Source of the DNA: Nipponacmea schrenckii | Lineage: Eukaryota > Mollusca > Gastropoda > Lottiidae | DNA length: 64,000 bases | Assembly: GCA_030562195.1 (NCBI GenBank) | Contig: JAUJPP010000011.1 | Location: 1,488,001-1,552,000 of the forward strand | Reading direction: 5' to 3' | In this document: positions 50,220 to 61,626 of the stretch, in pieces | How the letters are laid out: every line of letters begins with the position of its first letter | Numbering within the stretch: position 1 is the stretch's first letter | The notes under the pieces: model-generated | Databases searched by the model: none | What the model saw: the letters and a program-made list of their open reading frames with translations, nothing else | Told to the model about the DNA's origin: nothing | Translations under genes and position numbers: made by a program

Positions 50220-50591
50220 GACACATGTGAGAAAATCAATGTTTTAGTTTTGATTTAACACTAAAAATCAGGAAATGTATAAAATATTTTAATTTTTCTG
50301 CAGGTAACATAATATGTGCATACTGTTTAAGGGTTATATTTGCTAATTAGAACGACATAAATTTGGTGGGGAAATTACCAAAAATGGACAAAACCATTTT
50401 TGGCAGATAGTCAAAATATGAGTTCTTATAAGTTAATGGACTTGCCAATGTTTATAGTTTGAAGGTTGATATCAAAAACATTATTTAATTTGAATAAATT
50501 TTTTTAATTTGATAGGTAATTCATTCATTTTAAAATTTTCATTATAATAAATGTTATAAACAAACATTTGGAAATTAATAACATAGTTTGA

Positions 50592-53500
50592 TCATTGATC
50601 CTCCTCACCAGAATCATCGCTAAGTGGCATTGAAAGCTGGTCCTTTTGGTGACTGGATGATGGCAAGTCATGAAACCATTGATGGACCTCTTGTGGAATA
50701 ACTTTACTTTTACAAAGTTTTAATAAGTCAGACTTTTTGGCAACACTTATAGGTATTCTGGTCGAATAAGCCTTATCTAAAATGTCTGGTAAGGTAGGGC
50801 GCCCTCTACCATATACTGATATTTTTCTAAAATCATCGTCATAATTATATCGATAAAAGATTGTACCTGGTTCAGCTTTAACATAGCGGAAACTTTTAAC
50901 ATTGAGCCAATTGACAATATTACCATCAGTATCTTTTCGTCTATTCTTTAATAATAAAAGAGATAGATTTTGAAAATTTATGATGTCATCGTGGTGAAAA
51001 TTAATAACATTATAAGGATTGCGGCGACGTGATCTTTTGAAAATTGACATCCAATCGAGCATTGAATATACAGGTGTATACTTTTTTTCATGCTCGATAG
51101 CAGCATGCATGCTGTCACATTCCATGTGTGAATGGCCACTTTCGAGGAAGTTGTGAGTAATGCATTCAATATGAGATGTTAAAACAGTATATAAAAACAT
51201 TGAAGCAACATGCTGATTACGATTTTGCCCCCCACATGTGTCTGAAAACAAAGAAACATCTTTAACACTGTCAGGTAAATTTGTTAACCAGGTATAAAGA
51301 CAAGTACCAATTTCATTACTGCCCCTACCACCTTCAACTTCTGACCAACAATAGCAATATGCGATGTTTGGGGGAAGTGCATTGTAGATGCAAAGATTGT
51401 ACACGCACAATTTTCTGCTATAATACAATAAAGATGCTGAGCTACTGGGAATCTGAAGGACACTTTGCAGATCAAAGGAAGCTGAAACAAAAGATGCATC
51501 ATTAGCAGTTCTCATTTTGTCTTGACTTTTTGCTGATTGGGCATCTTGTTTTCGCTTCAAGTGTTTTTCATGTTCGTCTTGGAAGGCTTTCTTATCATCC
51601 CCCGTAAGAAGGTTATATTTGACACACTTAGAACACTGATCTTTCTTTGGATGGTAAAAGGACAAATTAAATTCTTCACAAAATGTTCTTCTATAAATCT
51701 TTTCTCCCACTGGATTTATTGCTGGGATGGTCTCCTCACAATATTCTTGATAAAGACGATACATTTTCGAAATTGACAAAGTCTGATCTAAATAAAATCT
51801 TCTGGTGTCCTTGCGGGTGTAATGTGATTCAATTTTAGGGAAACTTTTAATATGATTCCTGACAATGTTCAAAGTTTCCTCACTTAACTTATTTCCAGGC
51901 TCATGCTTTCCACGACTATCAGAACCTGAAAATGTGCCAGCTTCACCAACATGCTGTAGTGCTGTATCAATCGGTCCATGACTAATGTGTAGTGTTTTTT
52001 CAAAAAACTTTCTGCACACCCTCTTCCTTTCTTTGCTATTTAGGAAATAATATAAAATTGTTTTTTCTCTTTTACGCTTACGTATTTTATCTTTGCTATG
52101 GATTCTGACTCTCTGCACCCCCAAAACCTCAATTCTATTTAACAAAAAGTCTTTCTGTCTGGCAAAATCTCCCAACAACCAATATTCACTGCATATAGCA
52201 TTTCTTCTTTCTTCGGTGAAGTTGTCTTTACATCGATATCGACAACCGCAGTTTACTGGAAGGGGTGTTTTTTTAGGTTTAATTTTCCCAGTTCCGTCTG
52301 TGAATTCTTCTCCATGCCTAGTCTTATCTTTTCTTATGTTCTTTTTCCATTTTTCGGGTTGACATTTTCGTTTTCGTGAACCTAAAGTACTATGGTTTTC
52401 TCTTGTTGTATCTACATTGGTTTGGGTTTCTCTTGTTACATCTACGTTGGTTTGGTTTTCACTTGTTGTATCTACATTGGTTTGGTTTTCTCTTCTTTTA
52501 TCTACAGTGGTTTGGGTTTCTCTGGTTGCACCTACGTTGGTTTGGGTTTCTCTTCTTGTATCTACATTGGTTTGGCTTTCTCTGGTTTTATCTACTTTGG
52601 TTTGGTTTTCACTTGTTGCATCTACATTGGTAAGGGTTTCTCTTCTTGTATCTCCATTGGTTTGGGTTTCTCTGGTTTTATCCTCTTTGGTTTGGATTTC
52701 ACTTGTTGCATCTACATTGGTAAGGGTTTCTCTTCTTGTATCTCCATTGGTTTGGGTTTCTCTGGTTTTATCCTCTTTGGTTTGGATTTCACTTCTTGTA
52801 TCTTCATTGATTTTCGTTTCTCTTGTTTTATCTACTTTGGTTTGGATTTCACTTCTTGTATCTACATTGGTTTGGGTTTCTCTGGTTTTATCTACGTTGG
52901 ATTGGTTTTCACTTGTTTTATCTACGTTGGTTTGGATTTCTCTTCTGGTATCTACATTGGTTTGGGTTTCTCTTGTTGTATCTACTTTGGTTTGGGTTTC
53001 TCTTGTTGTATCTACTTTGGTTTGGATTTCACTTCTTGTATCTCCATTGGTTTGGGTTTCTCTGGTTTTATCTACGTTGGTTTGGGTTTCTCTTCTGGTA
53101 TCTACATTGGTTTGGCTTTCTCTGGTTTTATCTACTTTGGTTTGGTTTTCTCTGGTTTTATCTACTTTGGTTTGGATTTCACTGCTTGTATCTACACTGG
53201 TTTGGGTTTCTCTGGTTGTATCTACGTTGGTTTGGTTTACTCTCTGTCTAGTTGCATTTTTATTGTTATTTCTATATTGAATTTTGCACAATTTTGTTGG
53301 GGGAAAACCATCTTCTTCGGAAACGTATTCCTCCTCATCTGGAGACTGAAAATCAGGATCGTTATCACTGTCGTCTAATTCCTCACTTGATTCATCAATT
53401 TTTTGTAAAACATCGAAAGCATCGAAGTATTTACCTGAAAAATGCAAAAGTTAAGATATGATTACTTTGGTATTCATATTGTGAACATACAGCCCTGTAA

Positions 53501-53686
53501 AATGTGAGCAAATTTCTTTCGAATTTTGTTTTCTGCCATAAGTGTCTATGTCCAGAGAGGATAATGTGCAAGTTTTATTAATGCTTTGTCAACTTTGGCT
53601 TTGCAATTCAAGGTAAATAAACGTGTTCAACAATAGCTTGAGGTGTTATAAAAGAAGGAAATAAACTTACCTCGCCTTGATGTCAT
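50592..53686 (-). CDS. Two-exon transposase, DDE/RNase-H-like (DUF7869-like C-terminus)
   Basis: Exon 1 is 53686-53671 and exon 2 is 53434-50592, giving 952 residues with a 236-bp intron. The start is chosen because ATGACATCAAGGCGAG is followed by a consensus GTAAGT donor, and TTTTGCATTTTTCAG is a good acceptor. The join keeps frame (MTSRRGKYFDAFDV). Visible parts in order are an acidic N-terminus, about 29 ten-residue repeats of the TNVDTRRETQ type (about 65-355), CGCRYRC (about 400), HPKKDQCSKC (about 600, zinc-ligand-like), SFDLQ (about 660), SDTCGGQNRN (about 735) and HNFLESGHSHMECDS (about 765-785). The last three look like the metal-binding acidic positions of an RNase-H fold. I relate it to the DUF7869-type proteins common in invertebrates. 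The exact catalytic triad is inference. Confidence 0.82.
52380..53250 (-). repeat. 30-bp coding minisatellite inside transposase
   Basis: About 29 tandem 30-bp units encode ten-residue repeats of the form T-[NKS]-[VEG]-D-[TKA]-[TRS]-[RS]-E-[TNIS]-Q. Units vary at a few fixed columns and none breaks the frame. The protein stretch is hydrophilic, highly charged and probably disordered or extended. Because the unit has few stops on the other strand, several long but meaningless open frames appear there. Confidence 0.93.
53435..53670 (-). other. Predicted intron of transposase gene
   Basis: The donor is GTAAGT at 53670-53665 and the acceptor CAG ends at 53435. Splicing joins the short first exon to the long exon in frame. 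The alternative ATG inside the acceptor region (53447) would start translation within the intron end and is less likely. Confidence 0.72.
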
Positions 53687-53791
53687 ATTATTTCAATTAC
53701 AATTCCCAAAATAAAGATTCTTATTTACATAAACATAAGCCAGGCTCCATTTTTAAAGGGAAAGAACTCAGATATCATAAGTCACAAAGAT

Positions 53792-54045
53792 GGACATAAC
53801 CAGTTTTTCCAGGATACATTTGATTTATATAGAAAATTTTGTCTGCCAAAAGTGTTTAAGTGGAGATAACCAGTTTTTGCAGAAATTCTTTTAAAATTGT
53901 AATGGACATAACATTTATCAAGTCGGTATATTTCAGCAACTTATATAGATAGCAGTATGACATTTCTTGGGGATAAAATATACAACAGTGAATGACAAAT
54001 ACTGGACTTAACTCATTTTGAGAAATTTTGGACTTAACCACTTTT
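53792..54045. repeat. Subterminal repeats at transposon right end
   Basis: GGACATAACCAGTTTTT (53792-53808), GGAGATAACCAGTTTTT (53862-53878), GGACATAACATTTAT (from 53904), GGACTTAACTCATTTTG (54004-54020) and GGACTTAACCACTTTT (54030-54045, inside the TIR) are related. The left end has a single inverted copy at 50199-50214. Such repeated subterminal motifs are typical transposase-binding candidates, and the asymmetry between ends is visible directly. Confidence 0.6.
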
Positions 54046-54060
54046 GGCTTTCAGCCCTCG
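54025..54060 (-). repeat. Right terminal inverted repeat of transposon
   Basis: It ends TTTTGGCTTTCAGCCCTCG and is followed by the ACCG duplication at 54061-54064. It matches the left end over 36 bases with one mismatch. Confidence 0.93.
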
Positions 54061-57000
54061 ACCGCTATTATGACGTCGTCTTTACTGTCTCCTTAAAGGT
54101 AACGTTATTGGTACATAGGCTTGTGGGGTATGTTTTTTTGGCGACGGGAATGCTAATTTAGGCCAATTGAGACCAGAATTTGAAATGTGTTGCCCACTCC
54201 AGTCTTTCTGTGCACATTTTTGGCTCCATAACAGTGTTTTTGACGTCATAATGCTTAACTTATACGATAATAGCCCCGAAAATTGACCGAAGATCACGTT
54301 TTTCACGAGATTTGGACCTCTCGGCGTGGTTTTGATTGCTTTTTTCCAGGTTAGAATCATTTCGACTATCGTTTAAAGCGAAAATGTAGAAAACTTTGGG
54401 GGCACTTTTTTTCTCTCCCCATCTCGCAAAGTCCGATTTTCTTTTCGGTTCACGCTGAATGCCGTTTCGACCACTGTGGGAGCCACGCGAGTAAGCAGTT
54501 TTGAGTGTCTAGTACTGCCTCGTCGCTTTTCGTTCGGTCAATCACCATCAAATTAGTTGTAAGCACCCTTAAGCGCTGGCCGAGCACACAAAACACGACC
54601 TAAGAAACGATAAGAGTGAATACCGCTATTATGACGTCGTCTTTACTGTCTCCTTAAAGGTAACGTTATTGGTACATAGGCTTGTGGGGTATGTTTTTTT
54701 GGCGACGGGAATGCTAATTTAGGCCAATTGAGACCAGAATTTGAAATGTGTTGCCCACTCCAGTCTTTCTGTGCACATTTTTGGCTCCATAACAGTGTTT
54801 TTGACGTCATAATGCTGAACTTATACGATAATAGCCCCGAAAATTGACCGAAGATCACGTTTTTCACGAGATTTGGACCTCTCGGCGTGTTTTTGATTGC
54901 TTTTTTCCAGGTTAGAATCATTTCGACTATCTTTTAAAAAGCGAAAATGTAGAAAACTTTGGGGGCACTTTTTTTCTCTCCCCATCTCGCAAAGTCCGAT
55001 TTTCTTTTCGGTTCACGCTGAATGCCGTTTCGACCACTGTGGGAGCCACGCGAGTAAGCATTTTTGAGTGTCTAGTACTGCCTCGTCGCTTTTCGTTCGG
55101 TCAATCACCATCAAATTAGTTGTAAGCACCCTTAAGCGCTGGCCGAGCACACAAAACACGACCTAAGAAACGAAAAGAGTGAATACCGCTATTATGACGT
55201 CGTCTTTACTGTCTCCTTAAAGGTAACGTTATTGGTACATAGGCTTGTGGGGTATGTTTTTTTGGCGACGGGAATGCTAATTTAGGCAATTGAGACCAGA
55301 ATTTGAAATGTGTTGCCCACTCCAGTCTTTCTGTGCACATTTTTGGCTCAATAACAGTGTTTTTGACGTCATAATGCTTAACTTATACGATAATAGCCCC
55401 GAAAATTGACCGAAGATCACGTTTTTCACGAGATTTGGACCTCTCGGCGTGGTTTTGATTGCTTTTTTCCAGGTTAGAATCATTTCGACTATCTTTTAAA
55501 AAGCGAAAATGTAGAAAATTTTGGGGGGCATTTTTTTTCTCTCCCCATCTCGCAAAGTCCGATTTTCTTTTCGGTTCACGCTGAATGCCGTTTCGACCAC
55601 TGTGGGAGCCACGCGAGTAAGCAGTTTTGAGTGTCTAGTACTGCCTCGTCGCTTTTCGTTCGGTCAATCACCATCAAATTAGTTGTAAGCACCCTTAAGC
55701 GCTGGCCGAGCACACAAAACACGACCTAAGAAACGATAAGAGTGAATACCGCTATTATGACGTCGTCTTTACTGTCCCCTTTAAAAGGGTAACGTTATTG
55801 GTACATAGGCTTGTGGGGTATGTTTTTTTGGCGACGGGAATGCTAATTTAGGCCAATTGAGACCAGAATTTGAAATGTGTTGCCCACTCCAGTCTTTCTG
55901 TGCACATTTTTGGCCCCAATAACAGTGTTTTTGACGTCATAATGCTTAACTTATACGATAATAGCCCCGAAAATTGACCGAAGATCACGTTTTTCACGAG
56001 ATTTGGACCTCTCGGCGTGGTTTTGATTGCTTTTTTCCAGGTTAGAATCATTTCGACTATCGTTTAAAGCGAAAATGTAGAAAACTTTGGGGGCACTTTT
56101 TTTCTCTCCCCATCTCGCAAAGTCCGATTTTCTTTTCGGTTCACGCTGAATGCCGTTTCGACCACTGTGGGAGCCACGCGAGTAAGCAGTTTTGAGTGTC
56201 TAGTACTGCCTCGTCGCTTTTCGTTCGGTCAATCACCATCAAATTAGTTGTAAGCACCCTTAAGCGCTGGCCGAGCACACAAAACACGACCTAAGAAACG
56301 ATAAGAGTGAATACCGCTATTATGACGTCGTCTTTACTGTCTCCTTAAAGGTAACGTTATTGGTACATAGGCTTGTGGGGTATGTTTTTTTGGCGACGGG
56401 AATGCTAATTTAGGCCAATTGAGACCAGAATTTGAAATGTGTTGCCCACTCCAGTCTTTCTGTGCACATTTTTGGCTCCATAACAGTGTTTTTGACGTCA
56501 TAATGCTTAACTTATACGATAATAGCCCCGAAAATTGACCGAAGATCACGTTTTTCACGAGATTTGGACCTCTCGGCGTGGTTTTGATTGCTTTTTTCCA
56601 GGTTAGAATCATTTCGACTATCGTTTAAAGCGAAAATGTAGAAAACTTTGGGGGCACTTTTTTTCTCTCCCCATCTCGCAAAGTCCGATTTTCTTTTCGG
56701 TTCACGCTGAATGCCGTTTCGACCACTGTGGGAGCCACGCGAGTAAGCAGTTTTGAGTGTCTAGTACTGCCTCGTCGCTTTTCGTTCGGTCAATCACCAT
56801 CAAATTAGTTGTAAGCACCCTTAAGCGCTGGCCGAGCACACAAAACACGACCTAAGAAACGATAAGAGTGAATACCGCTATTATGACGTCGTCTTTACTG
56901 TCTCCTTAAAGGTAACGTTATTGGTACATAGGCTTGTGGGGTATGTTTTTTTGGCGACGGGAATGCTAATTTAGGCCAATTGAGACCAGAATTTGAAATG

Positions 57001-59592
57001 TGTTGCCCACTCCAGTCTTTCTGTGCACATTTTTGGCTCAATAACAGTGTTTTTGACGTCATAATGCTTAACTTATACGATAATAGCCCCGAAAATTGAC
57101 CGAAGATCACGTTTTTCACGAGATTTGGACCTCTCGGCGTGGTTTTGATTGCTTTTTTCCAGGTTAGAATCATTTCGACTATCGTTTAAAGCGAAAATGT
57201 AGAAAACTTTGGGGGCACTTTTTTTCTCTCCCCATCTCGCAAAGTCCGATTTTCTTTTCGGTTCACGCTGAATGCCGTTTCGACCACTGTGGGAGCCACG
57301 CGAGTAAGCAGTTTTGAGTGTCTAGTACTGCCTCGTCGCTTTTCGTTCGGTCAATCACCATCAAATTAGTTGTAAGCACCCTTAAGCGCTGGCCGAGCAC
57401 ACAAAACACGACCTAAGAAACGATAAGAGTGAATACCGCTATTATGACGTCGTCTTTACTGTCTCCTTAAAGGTAACGTTATTGGTACATAGGCTTGTGG
57501 GGTATGTTTTTTTGGCGACGGGAATGCTAATTTAGGCCAATTGAGACCAGAATTTGAAATGTGTTGCCCACTCCAGTCTTTCTGTGCACATTTTTGGCTC
57601 CATAACAGTGTTTTTGACGTCATAATGCTTAACTTATACGATAATAGCCCCGAAAATTGACCGAAGATCACGTTTTTCACGAGATTTGGACCTCTCGGCG
57701 TGGTTTTGATTGCTTTTTTCCAGGTTAGAATCATTTCGACTATCGTTTAAAGCGAAAATGTAGAAAACTTTGGGGGCACTTTTTTTCTCTCCCCATCTCG
57801 CAAAGTCCGATTTTCTTTTCGGTTCACGCTGAATGCCGTTTCGACCACTGTGGGAGCCACGCGAGTAAGCAGTTTTGAGTGTCTAGTACTGCCTCGTCGC
57901 TTTTCGTTCGGTCAATCACCATCAAATTAGTTGTAAGCACCCTTAAGCGCTGGCCGAGCACACAAAACACGACCTAAGAAACGATAAGAGTGAATACCGC
58001 TATTATGACGTCGTCTTTACTGTCTCCTTAAAGGTAACGTTATTGGTACATAGGCTTGTGGGGTATGTTTTTTTGGCGACGGGAATGCTAATTTAGGCCA
58101 ATTGAGACCAGAATTTGAAATGTGTTGCCCACTCCAGTCTTTCTGTGCACATTTTTGGCTCAATAACAGTGTTTTTGACGTCATAATGCTTAACTTATAC
58201 GATAATAGCCCCGAAAATTGACCGAAGATCACGTTTTTCACGAGATTTGGACCTCTCGGCGTGGTTTTGATTGCTTTTTTCCAGGTTAGAATCATTTCGA
58301 CTATCGTTTAAAGCGAAAATGTAGAAAACTTTGGGGGCACTTTTTTTCTCTCCCCATCTCGCAAAGTCCGATTTTCTTTTCGGTTCACGCTGAATGCCGT
58401 TTCGACCACTGTGGGAGCCACGCGAGTAAGCAGTTTTGAGTGTCTAGTACTGCCTCGTCGCTTTTCGTTCGGTCAATCACCATCAAATTAGTTGTAAGCA
58501 CCCTTAAGCGCTGGCCGAGCACACAAAACACGACCTAAGAAACGATAAGAGTGAATACCGCTATTATGACGTCGTCTTTACTGTCTCCTTAAAGGTAACG
58601 TTATTGGTACATAGGCTTGTGGGGTATGTTTTTTTGGCGACGGGAATGCTAATTTAGGCAATTGAGACCAGAATTTGAAATGTGTTGCCCACTCCAGTCT
58701 TTCTGTGCACATTTTTGGCTCATAACAGTGTTTTTGACGTCATAATGCTTAACTTATACGATAATAGCCCCGAAAATTGACCGAAGATCACGTTTTTCAC
58801 GAGATTTGGACCTCTCGGCGTGGTTTTGATTGCTTTTTTCCAGGTTAGAATCATTTCGACTATCGTTTAAAGCGAAAATGTAGAAAACTTTGGGGGCACT
58901 TTTTTTCTCTCCCCATCTCGCAAAGTCCGATTTTCTTTTCGGTTCACGCTGAATGCCGTTTCGACCACTGTGGGAGCCACGCGAGTAAGCAGTTTTGAGT
59001 GTCTAGTACTGCCTCGTCGCTTTTCGTTCGGTCAATCACCATCAAATTAGTTGTAAGCACCCTTAAGCGCTGGCCGAGCACACAAAACACGACCTAAGAA
59101 ACGATAAGAGTGAATACCGCTATTATGACGTCGTCTTTACTGTCTCCTTAAAGGTAACGTTATTGGTACATAGGCTTGTGGGGTATGTTTTTTTGGCGAC
59201 GAGAATGCTAATTTAGGCCAATTGAGACCAGAATTTGAAATGTGTTGCCCACTCCAGTCTTTCTGTGCACATTTTTGGCTCAATAACAGTGTTTTTGACG
59301 TCATAATGCTTAACTTATACGATAATAGCCCCGAAAATTGATCGAAGATCACGTTTTACACGAGATTTGGAACTCTCGGCGTGGTTTTGATTGCTTTTTT
59401 CAAGGTTAGAATCATTTCGACTATCGTTTAAAGCGAAAATGTAGAAAACTTTGGGGGACTTTTTTTCTCTCTCCATCTCGCAAAGTCCGATTTTCTTTTC
59501 GGTTCACGCTGAATGCCGTTTCGGCCACTGTGGGAGCCACGCGAGGCGAGTAAGCAGTTTTGAGTGTCTAGTACTGTTTTTTTGGCGGCGGG
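54061..59592. repeat. 561-bp satellite array, right part
   Basis: Phase markers are at 54069, 54630, 55193, 55756, 56321, 56882, 57443, 58004, 58565 and 59124. Spacing is 559-565 bp, with small indels in runs of T, A or C around 55490-55800. Units from 56321 to 58565 are almost indistinguishable, with an alternation of GGCTCCATAAC and GGCTCAATAAC versions. The final unit has edge variants (GATCGAAG, TTCAAGG, TTCGGCCACTG) and a small duplication GCGAGGCGAG. It breaks off at GTCTAGTACTG before a TTTTTTTGGCGGCGGG string that resembles another part of the unit. Confidence 0.95.
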
Positions 59593-61125
59593 TGTAGGTT
59601 TTGTCAATGCGCCCTCAACCCAGCTCCAATATTGATAACTACAGGTTTCACATTCATAGGTTTAATCTTCAATTTGACATAAGATCTAGGCCTACTTCAA
59701 CTACACGAAACATCATAGAAAACAGAAGTTATCAATACAAGAACCACCACTATAGAAATGCAGTGTAAATGTTACTCTATGAGTTCTGTTACAACATTAA
59801 CAGGGCACTCTAATATGATGTAGACACGATTGAGGAGACGGAGACGGAGACGATTAAGGGCAAGGTAAACCTCAGCCATTTTGAAATCTGCTGAAAATTT
59901 TGACAAAATTTATTTCTAACCACGACACGGGGTCCATGGATACAAATTTCCAAAATGGGCAGATGAACATCAAAATCAAAATTTGAGGAAGCAATTCCTT
60001 TAAACTTCAATGTGCACTTGATGACCCCAAATTTTCTGAGTCAAAATAGTACAAAATTTCAAATCACTAACTCCCATAGATAACGATAACGACAAAACTG
60101 AACACTCTCAAACTTACTTGTACATATTCCCACATAATCCAACCGCAACAGTCGAAGCTTATTTTTTCAAAATACATTTGAGATAGAAGCACAATTGAAC
60201 AAAGTTATCAGCCATCCATAACACTGTAATCAAAATGGCGGATTCGCAAACAAAACAAACATGCCCCGAAATGCAGAAACAACACAAGCGCAAGTTATTA
60301 ATTTAACCTATTTACCTGAAAATGTGTGTTATTGCTCATTTGGTATCAGAAGATTCTGATGCTGATGGCTGTTGATTTTTTAAATTGAAAATAAACATTA
60401 AAAATCAATGTTATTTCGTGCACACTCGGTTCAAACTCGTGTCACCCTTCGTGTCGGTTTCACATGTACAAATACGCAATTGCAAGAAAAGACAATTTCG
60501 ATAATTGTTTTCGAAAATATGATGTATAATACCAAGAAAAAGAAATAAAAGTCAACAGTAAAGATGAAACAATTAAAAACCAGTTGACTAAAAATAAATA
60601 AATCGCGAACTATATTTCCAGCGTATGTGCATCCCTGAAGTGATAGGGCTCTTGCTGAGCTAAAATTTGTGACATTACAAAAAATACAAGTAACCTAGCA
60701 ATTGTCAATGTGTACATTGAAGTTAAGAGCAAATTTTTTATTGTTAGTCATTCAAAAAAATATTTGTCAATATGATCTATTTATACCAAAAAATGATGAT
60801 GTCCGAAAATAGCACCCTATTACCTGACAAAAACATCACGTGACCACTAGGTCCGGTTGCTAGCCAAAAATAAGTGACAAAATAGTTTTAAAAAACAATT
60901 TTTTTTTTTTCATACCATCTATCTAAATGCTTTGTTTTAACGTTTTAGGAAGGAAATCTTAAATTATGTTGAACTTTTGAGTGCCAAACAAATATTTTAT
61001 TATTGTATGGATGGAAAGTTGTGTATTGGTTTAGTCCAAGACAACCTGAAAAAATTAAGGCCTTGGCCTTTCTGCCCATACTAATATATAAATCCACGTC
61101 TCAAAAGTAAAACCATTTTGCACCT
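59593..61125. other. Apparently unique sequence, no gene recognised
   Basis: There is no similarity to the array families or the satellite. I saw a short GAGACG repeat near 59835-59853, an AAAATGGCGG string near 60233 and an isolated TCACGTGACC near 60837. No open frame has convincing protein character. It may be ordinary intergenic or intronic sequence. Confidence 0.5.
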
Positions 61126-61625
61126 NNNNNNNNNNNNNNNNNNNNNNNNNNNNNNNNNNNNNNNNNNNNNNNNNNNNNNNNNNNNNNNNNNNNNNNNNNN
61201 NNNNNNNNNNNNNNNNNNNNNNNNNNNNNNNNNNNNNNNNNNNNNNNNNNNNNNNNNNNNNNNNNNNNNNNNNNNNNNNNNNNNNNNNNNNNNNNNNNNN
61301 NNNNNNNNNNNNNNNNNNNNNNNNNNNNNNNNNNNNNNNNNNNNNNNNNNNNNNNNNNNNNNNNNNNNNNNNNNNNNNNNNNNNNNNNNNNNNNNNNNNN
61401 NNNNNNNNNNNNNNNNNNNNNNNNNNNNNNNNNNNNNNNNNNNNNNNNNNNNNNNNNNNNNNNNNNNNNNNNNNNNNNNNNNNNNNNNNNNNNNNNNNNN
61501 NNNNNNNNNNNNNNNNNNNNNNNNNNNNNNNNNNNNNNNNNNNNNNNNNNNNNNNNNNNNNNNNNNNNNNNNNNNNNNNNNNNNNNNNNNNNNNNNNNNN
61601 NNNNNNNNNNNNNNNNNNNNNNNNN
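61126..61625. other. Assembly gap, exactly 500 N
   Basis: This is a placeholder join between contigs. The right flank begins inside a coding frame of a Polinton-like gene whose 5' part is therefore missing. Confidence 0.98.
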
Positions 61626-61626
61626 G

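Larger units (their letters stand above)
50184..54060 (-). mobile_element. 3.9-kb DNA transposon with 36-bp TIRs, Sola-like candidate
   Basis: This complete cut-and-paste-type element sits inside the satellite. Its ends are inverted repeats starting CGAGGGCTGAAAGCCAAAA, matching over 36 bases with one mismatch at position 20. It is flanked by the 4-bp duplication ACCG and carries a single minus-strand transposase gene. Copies of GGACATAACCAGTTTTT-like sequence lie inside the right end, with one inside each TIR. Four-base duplications are known for Sola-type elements, but I cannot confirm the superfamily from memory. The intact gene and clean insertion suggest recent activity. Confidence 0.9.

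Noticed and set aside
50484..50489. ATTAAA-type polyadenylation signal downstream of the transposase on the minus strand
   Set aside because: Only a weak variant in AT-rich sequence, with no AATAAA nearby and no way to choose it over similar strings.
52392..53378. Long plus-strand open frames opposite the transposase repeats
   Set aside because: The 30-bp repeat lacks stops in all three opposite frames, giving hydrophobic repeats by chance. The minus-strand gene has splice sites, motifs and TIR context.
53435..53447. ATG at 53447 as transposase start
   Set aside because: It lies inside a good splice acceptor, and an upstream ATG with a consensus donor joins in frame. Kept only as an alternative.
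60425..60450. tRNA-like internal promoter string GGTTCAAACTC
   Set aside because: No matching A box or cloverleaf arms are found upstream.
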